This document shows positions 1-8,965 of a stretch of 64,000 nt of DNA, one piece after another. The stretch comes from Chitinophagaceae bacterium (GTDB lineage Bacteria; Bacteroidota; Bacteroidia; Chitinophagales; Chitinophagaceae): NCBI GenBank assembly GCA_019638625.1, contig JAHBTK010000008.1, positions 185,294-249,293 on the forward strand, given 5' to 3'. Every line of letters starts with the position of its first letter. Positions within the stretch are counted from its first letter, which is position 1. A program made the position numbers and the translations under genes. Under the pieces are notes generated by a model that made no database searches, had not been told where the DNA came from, and saw only the letters and a program-made list of their open reading frames with translations.

Positions 1-596
1 CAAAAGATATGATACCCGTTGCCCCGGCAGCCCACTATAGCTGCGGCGGAATTAAAACGGATGAATGGGGCTGCACTTCCATCAAACATTTGTATGCTGC
101 AGGTGAGTGCGCCTCCACCGGGCTGCATGGGGCCAACCGCCTGGCAAGCAACTCGTTGCTGGAAGCGATGGTGTTTGCCCACCGAGCGTATGTTCACAGC
201 GTGGAAGAAATGAAAAGATCAGGTCTGCCTGTGTATAACAACAGATCCGCGAACATTCCGGACTGGAAGGCGGAAGGGACCACCGCTCCCAAAGAAATGA
301 TCCTGATCACGCAAAGCCTGAAAGAACTGCAACTGCTTATGAGTGATTATGTCGGTATCGTAAGGACCAATGTAAGGCTGGAGCGGGCCATTCGCCGGCT
401 CGACCTGCTGCACCTCGAAACAGAGAACCTTTATAAAACCACGGAGGTCTCACCCCAGTTGGCGCAATTGCGCAATATGATCACGGTAGGATACCTGATC
501 GTTAAATCAGCGCAGTTCCGCCATGAAAGCAGGGGATTGCATTTTAATACAGACTATCCTCAGAAAAGCGAGCTGGTACAGAACATTGTGTTATAA
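1..596 (+). CDS. nadB: L-aspartate oxidase, C-terminal part (5' end outside window)
   Basis: C-terminal third of the FAD-dependent L-aspartate oxidase that makes iminoaspartate for de novo NAD synthesis. The reading frame is open to the window edge (first full codon at 3), so the gene starts upstream. Visible hallmarks are DMIPVAPAAHYSCGGI, the FAD-contacting stretch GECASTGLHGANRLASNSL, and the helical C-terminal domain with RTNVRLERAIRRL and HESRGLHF. These distinguish NadB from succinate dehydrogenase flavoproteins fairly well. It ends in TAA and is followed by a strong hairpin shared with the convergent peptidase gene. The neighbours supplying quinolinate synthase are not in view. Confidence 0.93.
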   Translation, partial: KDMIPVAPAAHYSCGGIKTDEWGCTSIKHLYAAGECASTGLHGANRLASNSLLEAMVFAHRAYVHSVEEMKRSGLPVYNNRSANIPDWKAEGTTAPKEMILITQSLKELQLLMSDYVGIVRTNVRLERAIRRLDLLHLETENLYKTTEVSPQLAQLRNMITVGYLIVKSAQFRHESRGLHFNTDYPQKSELVQNIVL

Positions 597-635
597 TACG
601 AGGCAGATCTTTATTGCGCACCAGGATCTTCCCGT

Positions 636-676
636 ATGCAAAGAGAGCAGCATCATGCATACTGCTCTCTTTGTAT
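636..676. terminator. Bidirectional hairpin between convergent genes
   Basis: A perfect 12-bp inverted repeat, CAAAGAGAGCAG (639-650) and CTGCTCTCTTTG (662-673), with an 11-nt loop. It sits between the stop of nadB and the stop of the M28 peptidase gene, so it can end transcription from both sides. There is only a short T run on either strand, so strength is uncertain. Confidence 0.7.
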
Positions 677-695
677 CATTCTAAATAAACTTTTT

Positions 696-2168
696 CTAAT
701 TCAGTGGAATATCTCTTTTCAGCATCGCGTCCCTGTTGGCCATTTCCCAGGCGGTATAGAACACCAACTGCGCTCTTTTCTGCATCAGCGGATAATTGAT
801 CTTATCCGGTGTATCGGTAGGCTGGTGATAATCGGGGTGCAATCCGCTGAAATAAAAAATAATAGGAACTCCTTTTTTGGCAAAGTTGTAATGGTCGCTA
901 CGATAATAGATCCTCATAGGATCTTTTGGGTCGTTGAACTTATAATCCAGCCCCAGCTTCATATATTTTTTATTGATCGCTTCACTGATCGGCTTCAGGT
1001 CGGAGCTCAGCTTGTCGTCTCCCACTATATATATGTAGTTCAGGGAATCCTTTTTCTGCCTGCCCGGGTCAATCCTCCCGATCATATCGATATTCAGGTT
1101 CACAGTTGTTTTTTCAAGGGGATATGCCGGGTGGTCACCATAGTATGCCGAACCCCAAAGTCCTTTTTCCTCCCCGCTTACGGTCATAAACAAAATGCTT
1201 CTCCTGGGACCCTTTCCGGCTGCTTTGGCTTTGGCAAAAGCTTTAGCCAGTTCCATCACGGTAACGGTTCCTGATCCGTCGTCGTCTGCCCCGTACCATA
1301 TCTTACCATCCTTTGACCCCATGTGGTCGTAGTGGGCTGTCAGGACTACATATTCATCTTTCAGGTCGGAGCCTTCCATCAGTCCTAATACATTATAACT
1401 TTTGAGTGTCAGGGGTTGTTTAACAAAGTCAATATCCAGTTTTGTTTTTACCACCCGCGGCGCCCCCGTAAGTTGTCCGCCGGCTATTGCCCGGGCAATT
1501 TCTTCCGAAATGGTAAAAGTGTTTATACGATACGACTGTTTGTACAGATTCACATACAGGTTTCCTTTTGGAGGTACTTCGCTTATCTTGTTATTTACTA
1601 TCAGTAGAGCCGCGGCGCCCTTTTTTTCGGCGGCTTCCTGCTGCGCAAAAACATTGATCCTGTTTTTCTCTTCCTCGGGTATGCCTTTTGCAAAACCGGC
1701 AGATAATACCAGGACCAGCTTTCCTTTTACTTCTATGTCCTTATAATCATCGCGGGTGTTGTTGCTGATCCCAAATCCGGCAAAAACAAGTTCAGAAAAC
1801 TTATACGAAGCATTGTGCAACGCCATGATATTGCCCGAAAAATCTTTGCCGGGGGTAAATTCCTTACCGTTAACAGCCAGTGAAAGTTTTACCAGGGAGT
1901 CTTCATAAACGGGGAAAGGCATTTGATAGGAGCCGTTGAACCCGGGGAATAAGCCGGCCTGCTTAAATTGTTCTTCTATGTATGCGGCTGCCTTTCTTTC
2001 TCCATCTGTGGCAGTACCTCTTCCTTCCATTTCCTCACCGGCGATAATGTACAGCTTTTCTTTCAGCCCCTGTGCGGTGATCTCTTTCGCAAATGGCTTG
2101 GGATTCATTTGCTGTGCCTGTGTATGAACTGAAAATCCTACGCAAACCAGTATTAATAACTTCTTCAT
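696..2168 (-). CDS. Secreted M28-family zinc metallopeptidase with PA domain
   Basis: Predicted exported aminopeptidase-like protein of 490 aa. The start at 2168 gives a classic signal peptide (MKKLLILVCVGFSVHTQAQ); a longer upstream reading would put 11 non-signal residues in front. A protease-associated domain occupies roughly residues 100-250. The M28 catalytic domain follows, with zinc and catalytic residues in TAHYDHMGS, GADDDGSGTVTVMELA, SGEEKGLWGS, NIDMIGR and the late histidine in HPDYHQPTDT. The two-zinc set H-D-E-D-H appears complete, so it should be active, probably on peptides in the periplasm or outside the cell. Substrate specificity cannot be read from the sequence. It is transcribed alone, convergent with nadB. 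Confidence 0.88.
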   Translation of the reverse strand: MKKLLILVCVGFSVHTQAQQMNPKPFAKEITAQGLKEKLYIIAGEEMEGRGTATDGERKAAAYIEEQFKQAGLFPGFNGSYQMPFPVYEDSLVKLSLAVNGKEFTPGKDFSGNIMALHNASYKFSELVFAGFGISNNTRDDYKDIEVKGKLVLVLSAGFAKGIPEEEKNRINVFAQQEAAEKKGAAALLIVNNKISEVPPKGNLYVNLYKQSYRINTFTISEEIARAIAGGQLTGAPRVVKTKLDIDFVKQPLTLKSYNVLGLMEGSDLKDEYVVLTAHYDHMGSKDGKIWYGADDDGSGTVTVMELAKAFAKAKAAGKGPRRSILFMTVSGEEKGLWGSAYYGDHPAYPLEKTTVNLNIDMIGRIDPGRQKKDSLNYIYIVGDDKLSSDLKPISEAINKKYMKLGLDYKFNDPKDPMRIYYRSDHYNFAKKGVPIIFYFSGLHPDYHQPTDTPDKINYPLMQKRAQLVFYTAWEMANRDAMLKRDIPLN

Positions 2169-2261
2169 AAGGGTGTTTTTGTTTAAAATGGCCCCAAACA
2201 TAAGTAAAAATGAGGCAAACTTTACGCCTGCCTCATCCGGAACCTTAGTTTAGTAATTTCC

Positions 2262-2304
2262 CGCTGACTTTCGCTGATATATAATATTTCTGCGATCATC
2301 TGCG
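2262..2304. repeat. 43-bp direct repeat, left copy
   Basis: Starts CGCTGACTTTCGCTGATAT and ends TCATCTGCG. An identical copy lies at 2603-2645. The pair brackets the hairpin cluster at 2362-2502. Composition is like the GCAGAT/CTGCG-type dispersed intergenic repeats common in this phylum, but copy number elsewhere in the genome cannot be seen here. Confidence 0.8.
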
Positions 2305-2361
2305 AAATACATGCGGGAAGGAGTTTGCTCGTTGCTAATACGTACTGCCAATACAATTATA

Positions 2362-2502
2362 GCCTCGTAGAGGCGTCAGTTTGGTAGACTACGATCGTAT
2401 GTGTTTTATCAAGCCCCATTGGGGCGACAGATAAGTGCCGCCCCGATGGGGCTGATATTACCATTTACATATTTTTCTACCAAAGTGTCGCCCTTACAGG
2501 GC
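2362..2502. repeat. Cluster of four short GC-rich hairpins
   Basis: Four mini-palindromes in 140 bp: GCCTC-GTA-GAGGC (2362-2374), GCCCC-ATT-GGGGC (2413-2425), GCCCC-GAT-GGGGC (2440-2452) and GCCCT-TAC-AGGGC (2490-2502). Each has a 5-bp stem and a 3-nt loop. No coding potential was seen in 2169-2661. The layout suggests a REP-like mosaic intergenic element; a further hairpin-rich spacer of the same style lies at 54266-54453. Confidence 0.6.
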
Positions 2503-2602
2503 TTACTTACCAGAGTGACACCCTTCCCGTACTTCTGAACGGTGGGCTTCTATTTTATACCATGGCACGGGAAAGTATCCTATCAGAATTGCCCGCAGAT
2601 GG

Positions 2603-2645
2603 CGCTGACTTTCGCTGATATATAATATTTCTGCGATCATCTGCG
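2603..2645. repeat. 43-bp direct repeat, right copy
   Basis: Identical to 2262-2304. It ends 16 bp before the metE stop, so it lies in the metE 3' untranslated region. Confidence 0.8.
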
Positions 2646-2661
2646 GGACAATTGACATACA

Positions 2662-4977
2662 CTAGGAGAGAACCGCTATTTTCTCCCTTGCCATTTTAGC
2701 CGCTTCCACCATATGCTGTAATGCCTTTTTGGTTTCTTCCCATTTACGGGTTTTCAATCCGCAGTCGGGGTTTACCCACAGGTTCCTGGCCGGAATATGT
2801 TTGGCCGCTTTTTCCAGCAGCGCATACATTTCCCCGGTAGTAGGTACCCGTGGTGAATGGATATCATATACGCCCGGCCCGATCTCGTTGGGGTATTTAA
2901 AATCAACAAAAGCATCGATCAACTCCATCTGCGACCGGCTGGTCTCGATGGTGATCACATCGGCATCCATGGCGGCAATATGTTCAATGATGTCATTGAA
3001 TTCACTGTAACACATATGCGTATGGATCTGCGTTTCATCTGTTACCCCCGAAGCTGCAATGCGGAACGCTTTCACCGCCCAGTTCAGGTAAGTATTCCTG
3101 TCAGCCTTGCGCAGGGGTAACCCCTCGCGGATGGCCGGTTCATCTATTTGTATCACCTGTATGCCTGCTTTTTCCAGTGCTACTACTTCATCTCTTATCG
3201 CCAGGGCTATCTGGTTGGTGGTCTCGGAACGGGGTTGATCGTCCCGCACAAAGGACCATTGCAGGATGGTGACGGGTCCTGTCAGCATACCTTTCATCAG
3301 GTGATCCGTATTTTTTTGTGCAAACACACTCCAGCGAACGGTCATATCTGCCGGGCGGCTGACATCTCCATAAATTACCGGTGGTTTTACACAGCGGCTG
3401 CCGTAGCTCTGTACCCAGCCGTTTTTAGTGAACAGGAATCCATCCAGTTGCTCTCCGAAATATTCCACCATATCGTTGCGCTCAAATTCTCCGTGTACCA
3501 GCACATCCAGTCCGGCTTCTTCCTGCCAGCGGATGGCGTCTATGGTCGCCTTCTCAAGCGCTGCCTCATACTCCGCATCTGTCAGTTCCTTTTTCTTCCA
3601 GCGGGCTCTCAGTTGCCGGATATCATCTGTTTGCGGGAACGAACCGATGGTGGTGGTAGGGAATAACGGTAGTTTAAATTTCTCCAGTTGCACTGCCTGT
3701 CGCTTCGCAAACTCGCTGTTGCGCTTATCGTCTGAATCTGTTAATGCCGCTACCCTCTTTTTTACTTCGGGTTTGTGTATGCGGGAAGACTGGCGTCTGT
3801 TTTCAATTGCCTGCTGATTTGCTGCCAATGCAGTGGTATTGCCATTGGCTATTTCGTACAGATCGTTTACTTCCTTCAGCTTCTGTTTGGCAAAGGCCAT
3901 CCAGTTTTTGATCTCCGGCTCTATCGCTGTTTCCAGGTCCAGGTCAAACGGTGTATGCAGCAGGGAAGAGGAAGGAGCGATCATTACCCGCTCTGTACCT
4001 AAGGCTTCTACGGCCTTTTCAATGAATGCCAGGGATTTTTTATACTCATTTTTCCAGATATTCCTGCCGTCTATAACGCCCAGCGAAAGGCTGAGTTTCG
4101 CAGGCACCAACGGGAGGATCTCGTCCAGTTGACCCGGCGCCCGCACCAGGTCCAGGTGAAGCGCACAAACCGGGAGACCCGCGGCCAGGGAGGCATTGTC
4201 CCGCAGCCCCTCAAAATAGGTTACCAGCAGCAGCTTTACATTCGGGCATTTGCTGCGGATCTCGTTATAGGCATACTCAAATGCCTGCTTCTCCTTTTCA
4301 GAAAGATCGAGTGCCAGGAAGGGTTCGTCCAGTTGGATCCACTGCGCACCATGTTCGGCCTCCAGCTTTTGTATGATCTTTACATATACCGGTACCAGCT
4401 TTTTGATCAGGTCTATCCGGTGAAAGGAAGCGTTTTGTGATTTTTCCTTGCCCAGCAACAGGTAGGTGACAGGTCCTGTCAAAACAGCTTTCGGTGTTTT
4501 TTTCAGCGTTTGCTTTGCCGCTTCAAACTCCTGGAATACCTTGCTGGAAAATACTTTGAACTCCTGGTCTTCGGTAAACTCCGGTACAATATAATGGTAG
4601 TTGGTGTCAAACCATTTGGTCATTTCCATAGCCGGAATATCCAGCCCGTTTTTCTGGTAACCGCGGGCCATGGCAAAGTACAGGTCCAGTTCCGTGTTTT
4701 CCTTTACATCGGTCACCACCGGGGCATAGCGTTGGGGAATGGCTCCCAGCAACAGCGACATATCCAGCACATGGTCGTAAAAGCTGAAATCATTACAGGG
4801 GATGAGATCAATGCCTGCATCAGCCTGTAGTTGCCAGTGTGTTTCCTGCAGTTGCCTGGCAACTACCGATAACTGTTGTTTGGTGATACTGCCTGCCCAG
4901 TATTGTTCGCAGGCTTTTTTTAATTCTCGTTTGGCTCCTACACGGGGATAACCAAGATTGTTTTTGAGCATACGCAT
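2662..4977 (-). CDS. metE: Cobalamin-independent methionine synthase
   Basis: Transfers the methyl group of 5-methyltetrahydrofolate (polyglutamate) to homocysteine, making methionine without B12. At 771 aa it has the full two-barrel length of the family. The N-terminal half begins with LKNNLGYPRVGAKRELKK. The C-terminal catalytic half has TTTIGSFPQT, the zinc/homocysteine region HTHMCYSEF with the downstream ETSRS, and the final zinc cysteine in NPDCGLKTRKW. Start: ATG at 4977, or the in-frame ATG at 4971, which gives the usual MLKNNLGYPR start; neither has a clear Shine-Dalgarno. A cobalamin riboswitch sits in its leader, matching the expected repression when B12 is available for MetH. MetH itself is not in the window. 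Confidence 0.97.
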   Translation of the reverse strand: MRMLKNNLGYPRVGAKRELKKACEQYWAGSITKQQLSVVARQLQETHWQLQADAGIDLIPCNDFSFYDHVLDMSLLLGAIPQRYAPVVTDVKENTELDLYFAMARGYQKNGLDIPAMEMTKWFDTNYHYIVPEFTEDQEFKVFSSKVFQEFEAAKQTLKKTPKAVLTGPVTYLLLGKEKSQNASFHRIDLIKKLVPVYVKIIQKLEAEHGAQWIQLDEPFLALDLSEKEKQAFEYAYNEIRSKCPNVKLLLVTYFEGLRDNASLAAGLPVCALHLDLVRAPGQLDEILPLVPAKLSLSLGVIDGRNIWKNEYKKSLAFIEKAVEALGTERVMIAPSSSLLHTPFDLDLETAIEPEIKNWMAFAKQKLKEVNDLYEIANGNTTALAANQQAIENRRQSSRIHKPEVKKRVAALTDSDDKRNSEFAKRQAVQLEKFKLPLFPTTTIGSFPQTDDIRQLRARWKKKELTDAEYEAALEKATIDAIRWQEEAGLDVLVHGEFERNDMVEYFGEQLDGFLFTKNGWVQSYGSRCVKPPVIYGDVSRPADMTVRWSVFAQKNTDHLMKGMLTGPVTILQWSFVRDDQPRSETTNQIALAIRDEVVALEKAGIQVIQIDEPAIREGLPLRKADRNTYLNWAVKAFRIAASGVTDETQIHTHMCYSEFNDIIEHIAAMDADVITIETSRSQMELIDAFVDFKYPNEIGPGVYDIHSPRVPTTGEMYALLEKAAKHIPARNLWVNPDCGLKTRKWEETKKALQHMVEAAKMAREKIAVLS

Positions 4978-5149
4978 AAAACTTTTTTTGAAACAATAAT
5001 TTGAATTATTGCCCTTTACGTTTTGAATGTGTATGCTTTCGGAAATGAAAAGTGTGGCGCAGGCATAACCTTTCCAGGCAGGTATGGAATGCCTGTTCGG
5101 GCGGTGCCTTACAACCAGACGACTGCTTCAAATTGCGAAAGCATTGTCT

Positions 5150-5270
5150 TCGTTTCCTGGCAAGTATCTGGCTTACCCCGCCCAGGCGGAGATTACAGTT
5201 GCGCAACAGCCTGCGATTTGCACGCAGTTCCTTTTTCCTATCAGGTATTACCCTGCCAACCCGGAAACGA
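5150..5270 (-). promoter_or_regulatory. Cobalamin (B12) riboswitch in the metE leader
   Basis: Read on the minus strand, the region carries the conserved B12-box sequence GGCTGTTGCGCAACTGTAAT (5192-5211) followed by GGGGTAAGCCAGATACTTGCC, the typical core of AdoCbl/MeCbl riboswitches. It is preceded by a candidate TATATTTG promoter element at 5288-5295 and lies about 170 nt upstream of metE. The stretch between aptamer and start contains short inverted repeats (CAGGC/GCCTG near 5080-5100, and AATAATT-CA-AATTATT just before the start) that may form the expression platform. No strong intrinsic terminator was evident. Boundaries are approximate. Confidence 0.88.
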
Positions 5271-5287
5271 TCTGTAAAGAACGGTTG

Positions 5288-5295
5288 CAAATATA
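5288..5295 (-). promoter_or_regulatory. Candidate -7 promoter element for metE
   Basis: TATATTTG on the minus strand fits the Bacteroidota consensus TAnnTTTG and sits just upstream of the B12 aptamer, where a leader promoter is expected. No convincing TTG -33 element is visible at the usual spacing. Confidence 0.5.
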
Positions 5296-5371
5296 GGAAA
5301 GAGTTTTAAGTCGCAGATTTAATGTCTCCTGATGAGTATATCCGGGAACACAGGTTATCTTCTTATGAAGC

Positions 5372-6544
5372 ATGAAGCGACATTTTATATTTATTTTCCT
5401 GTTGGTAGCTGCCTATAGGGCGGATGCGCAAAAAGTTACCGGCTTTCCTTCCTTTCAGTTGGATTTCCCATATCCCACAGCCGATAAGCCCCAGTCAAAA
5501 TTATGGTTTATGGATTCCTGCTGGTGGGCCTTGTTACCCACGGCTTCAGGTCCTTCTCTATGGAAACGCGGCAACAGCGGATGGAAAGAACACCCGGAGA
5601 TTCGTAATGCTTTAAAAAATATACCGGGTCGTGCCGATGTATGGTATGACAACAGAATGGTAACCGCGATAGGCGTATCGGATTCTTCACTGCATATATT
5701 CAGGCTAGCGCCCGGGGCTGGGAGTGATGCATCCTGGAAAGCAGAAACGTTGGCAATTTTGCGTCTGCCGCAAAAAGATCGGCATATTGAAACAGCAACA
5801 ATTGTACAGGATACTGCCGGAGTCTGGTGGATAGCGGCGGATGTGGGAACAGCGATTTATGTCTGGCATGCTGAAGACGCTGTTCAATGGAGTAACCCTG
5901 TGAGGATTGGAGAAAATATATCCGATGATGATATTAGTTGTATTACCGCATTGAAGGATAAAGTAATCGTTACCTGGTCAGACCAGGTGGGGGATGCCGT
6001 TCATTATCGTGAACATATGAATGAAGATACGCCAGGTAAATGGTCGCCTATAACAGCAGTGGAGTCCGGAAACAATACGGCTGATGATCATCTCCACACG
6101 GCGGTATCCGACGATGGTACATTGTGGCTTGCTACCAAGAATAGTTTAGACGAAATAACACTACCCCAATTAGTGCTGCGAGTCCGCACTCCTTCCGGCG
6201 TCTGGAATAACTATCCATATCTTGCGAGGGAAGATGTTACCGAGCCAAGTCGGCCGGTGGTAGTAACAGCATCAGGATCCAACGTGGTACTGGCAGGTCA
6301 TACCATATACAATAAAAATGACCGGAACGCAGGAAGCATTGTGTTCGGCATGATTGATACCACCTCAAAAGAAATATTGGTAAAACAGACAGTTGTGATA
6401 ATACCGGACCCATCGCTTAAGGCAATGATAAACGATATAACAGTACCCAAACATGCATTTCCACCCGACGCCCCCTGGCTTATACTGGCTTCAGATAAGC
6501 ACGGCAATGTATATGAAGCGGATCTGAAACCTTTTTTCCATTAA
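5372..6544 (+). CDS. Secreted protein of unknown function, propeller-like composition
   Basis: A 390-aa protein starting with a clear signal peptide (MKRHFIFIFLLVAAYRADA, then QKV). The mature part is rich in aromatic residues and short beta-type repeats such as TAGVWWIAADVGTAIYVWH, SDDGTLWLATKN and LASDKHGNVYEADL, which resemble blades of sialidase/YVTN-type beta-propellers. No catalytic signature or Asp-box set could be confirmed. It has no lipobox or sorting tail. It is transcribed away from metE, so the spacer 4978-5371 serves both. Function unknown; an extracellular sensor or carbohydrate-binding propeller is only a guess. Confidence 0.75.
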   Translation: MKRHFIFIFLLVAAYRADAQKVTGFPSFQLDFPYPTADKPQSKLWFMDSCWWALLPTASGPSLWKRGNSGWKEHPEIRNALKNIPGRADVWYDNRMVTAIGVSDSSLHIFRLAPGAGSDASWKAETLAILRLPQKDRHIETATIVQDTAGVWWIAADVGTAIYVWHAEDAVQWSNPVRIGENISDDDISCITALKDKVIVTWSDQVGDAVHYREHMNEDTPGKWSPITAVESGNNTADDHLHTAVSDDGTLWLATKNSLDEITLPQLVLRVRTPSGVWNNYPYLAREDVTEPSRPVVVTASGSNVVLAGHTIYNKNDRNAGSIVFGMIDTTSKEILVKQTVVIIPDPSLKAMINDITVPKHAFPPDAPWLILASDKHGNVYEADLKPFFH

Positions 6545-6643
6545 AACAGGAGTTGAAATTTTAACCAAGCATCCTGCCGGAGATGTGTACAACTTGCAAC
6601 CCGCAACCTGCATCTTACCACTTATCACTTTCCACTAAACCCT

Positions 6644-7711
6644 CTACCCCACTTCCGTTCCCTTTGCGCCGGTGTACCGCCTCCATTTTTCTATTACCCC
6701 TTTGATATCTTCCGGCAGTTCGCTTTCAAACAACATCTTTTTGCCGGTAACGGGGTGCACAAAGCCAAGGGTCTGCGCATGCAGCGCATGACGGGGGCAT
6801 AGCTCAAAACAATTGTCTACAAACTGCTTGTATTTTGTAAAAACGGTTCCTTTTACAATTCTGTCTCCGCCATAGGTATCGTCATTAAACAGGGGATGGC
6901 CTATATGTTGCATATGTACGCGGATCTGGTGGGTCCGCCCGGTTTCCAGGCGGCACTCTGCCAGTGTTACATAACCGAACCTTTCTATAACCCGGTAATG
7001 GGTAACCGCTTCCTTTCCATGATCCCCTTCGGGATAAACGTCCATTATTTTCCTGAAACGCTGGTGCCTGCCCACATGACCGGTAATGGTGCCTTCATCC
7101 TCCGGCAGGTCGCCCCAGACCAGGGCCACATACTTGCGTTCAACCGTATGTTCCGCAAACTGGGCAGCCAGCTTCAGGGAGGCTTTTTCGGTTTTAGCCA
7201 GCACCAATAGCCCGCTGGTGTTTTTATCAATACGATGTACCAGTCCGAAACGCGGCAGGCTGTCCTCTGACAGTTCCGGGTTTTGCTGCTGCAGGTGCCA
7301 GGAGATGCCGTTCACTACCGTACCGGTGTAATTACCACAGCCGGGGTGCACCACCATGCCGGCCGGCTTATTGATCACTATTACGTCATCATCCTCATAC
7401 ACAAAATTGAAATCCATAGGTTCCGGTACGATCTCGGTAGATTCCGGGGAAGTGTCGGAATACATCACCACCGTATCTCCGGGCTTTATCTTGTAGTTGG
7501 ATTTCACCGGCTTATCGTTCACCAGTACAAAACCTTTTTCAATACCCTGTTGCAGCTTGTTGCGGGTACCGCCTTCTATTTTTGTGATCAGGAATTTGTC
7601 AATGCGCACCGGCTCCTGCCCCCTGTCTACCACAAAGGACATCCGCTCATAGCGCTCTTCGCTGCTATCGCCGTTTTCCAGTTCATTATCCCATTCCTCG
7701 TCAGCGCTCAT
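6644..7711 (-). CDS. rluD: RluD/RluA-family rRNA pseudouridine synthase
   Basis: Converts specific uridines in 23S rRNA (RluD-type sites in helix 69) to pseudouridine. The 355-aa protein has an acidic N-terminal tail, an S4 RNA-binding domain near residues 30-95 (VRIDKFLITKIEGGTRNKLQ), then the RluA catalytic domain with GLVHRIDKNTSGLLVLAKT, whose aspartate is the nucleophile. ETGRTHQIRVHMQHIGHPL is the second hallmark. RluC/RluD/RluA cannot be separated by motif alone; the S4 domain excludes RluA. It is divergent from the metC-like gene, with 93 bp between the starts. Confidence 0.88.
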   Translation of the reverse strand: MSADEEWDNELENGDSSEERYERMSFVVDRGQEPVRIDKFLITKIEGGTRNKLQQGIEKGFVLVNDKPVKSNYKIKPGDTVVMYSDTSPESTEIVPEPMDFNFVYEDDDVIVINKPAGMVVHPGCGNYTGTVVNGISWHLQQQNPELSEDSLPRFGLVHRIDKNTSGLLVLAKTEKASLKLAAQFAEHTVERKYVALVWGDLPEDEGTITGHVGRHQRFRKIMDVYPEGDHGKEAVTHYRVIERFGYVTLAECRLETGRTHQIRVHMQHIGHPLFNDDTYGGDRIVKGTVFTKYKQFVDNCFELCPRHALHAQTLGFVHPVTGKKMLFESELPEDIKGVIEKWRRYTGAKGTEVG

Positions 7712-7804
7712 CTTAAATTTTTTTGCAAAGGTAAGCAGGCCCCTGCAGAGATAACACGATAAATAAATTGCAGCAACTTTGCAGCAAGGGTTTAACTTCA
7801 GCTT

Positions 7805-8965
7805 ATGGATATCTCATACATCATCAACGAACTGGGAGAGGAGCGGGAAAAGTATTTTAATGCCGTCGCTCCGCCTGTCATACAGACCAGCAATTTTGTA
7901 GTGAACACCGTAGCAGAGCTGCGTGACCTGTTTTATGATGAATACAACGGTTATATCTACACGCGCGGGCATAACCCTACGGTTGACATTTTACGCAAAA
8001 AGCTGGCGGCGCTGGACGGAGCGGAAGACTGCCTGGTCTTCAACAGCGGCTCCTCCGCCATATATGCGGCCGTAATGGCCAACGTAAAAACCGGCGATCA
8101 TATCGTATCGGTGAACAAGCCTTACTTCTGGGCGCAAAAGCTCTTCAACGATATCCTGCCGAAATTTGGGGTTACCACTACCTATGTGGATGGGACAGAC
8201 GTTGAAAACTTTCGCAAAGCCATACAATCCAATACCGCTGTTATCTACCTGGAATCGCCTAATTCCTGGTACTATGAATTACAGGACCTGGAAGCTGTGG
8301 CGGCAATCGCCAAAGAAAAGGGAATCCTCACCATTTGCGACAACAGCTACTGTACACCATTATACCAGCGGCCCATTGCCCTGGGGATAGACATCGCTTT
8401 GCAGTCCGCCACCAAATATATCGGCGGTCATAGCGATGTGGTGGCGGGTGTGCTTTGCGGAACAACTGCCATGATGAGAAAAATATTCGACGGGGAGTTC
8501 TGTACTGCAGGCAACGGGATATCTCCTTTTAATGCCTGGCTGTTGCTGAGAGGATTACGCACATTGCCCATACGCCTGGAAAAAATCACCCGCAATACCG
8601 GTAAAGTACTGTCATTTTTAAAGCAGCACCCGCAGGTAGAATCAGTGATCTTTACGATGGACGAAGATTTTCCGCAACTGGCGCTGGCAAAAAAACAGAT
8701 GCAGGGCGCCTGCGGGTTGCTCTCCTTTTTTATAAAAACCGATTCTATACACAATATCGTAAGGTTCTGCGAACGCCTGCAACATATTCATATGGCGGTG
8801 AGCTGGGGGGCTTATGAGTCGTTGGTTATTCCCGGCTGCGCCATTGTGCCGGAGAAAAAATATGATGCCTCCAAAAAAGAGCAACGGATGGTACGCTTAT
8901 ATGTAGGGCAGGAAGAGCCGGAATATATTATTGCCGATATCGCACAGGCATTGAGCCGCATTTAA
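7805..8965 (+). CDS. metC: Cys/Met-metabolism PLP enzyme, cystathionine beta-lyase (MetC) type
   Basis: PLP-dependent enzyme of the trans-sulfuration family (386 aa), predicted to cleave cystathionine to homocysteine, pyruvate and ammonia. The PLP lysine lies in QSATKYIGGHSD, with the phosphate-binding FNSGSSAIYAA and the PLP-ring aspartate in ICDNSYCTP upstream. The C-terminal AVSWGAYESLVIP resembles the E. coli MetC stretch SWGGYESL rather than the CGS/CGL type. The partner metB-like gene lies 20 kb away. Its 3' end overlaps the convergent nth gene by 4 bp. A related gamma-lyase or Met/Cys desulfhydrase activity remains possible. Confidence 0.8.
   Translation: MDISYIINELGEEREKYFNAVAPPVIQTSNFVVNTVAELRDLFYDEYNGYIYTRGHNPTVDILRKKLAALDGAEDCLVFNSGSSAIYAAVMANVKTGDHIVSVNKPYFWAQKLFNDILPKFGVTTTYVDGTDVENFRKAIQSNTAVIYLESPNSWYYELQDLEAVAAIAKEKGILTICDNSYCTPLYQRPIALGIDIALQSATKYIGGHSDVVAGVLCGTTAMMRKIFDGEFCTAGNGISPFNAWLLLRGLRTLPIRLEKITRNTGKVLSFLKQHPQVESVIFTMDEDFPQLALAKKQMQGACGLLSFFIKTDSIHNIVRFCERLQHIHMAVSWGAYESLVIPGCAIVPEKKYDASKKEQRMVRLYVGQEEPEYIIADIAQALSRI

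Noticed and set aside
636..1274. 212-codon open frame on the plus strand
   Set aside because: Antisense to the M28 peptidase catalytic domain; starts within the terminator hairpin.
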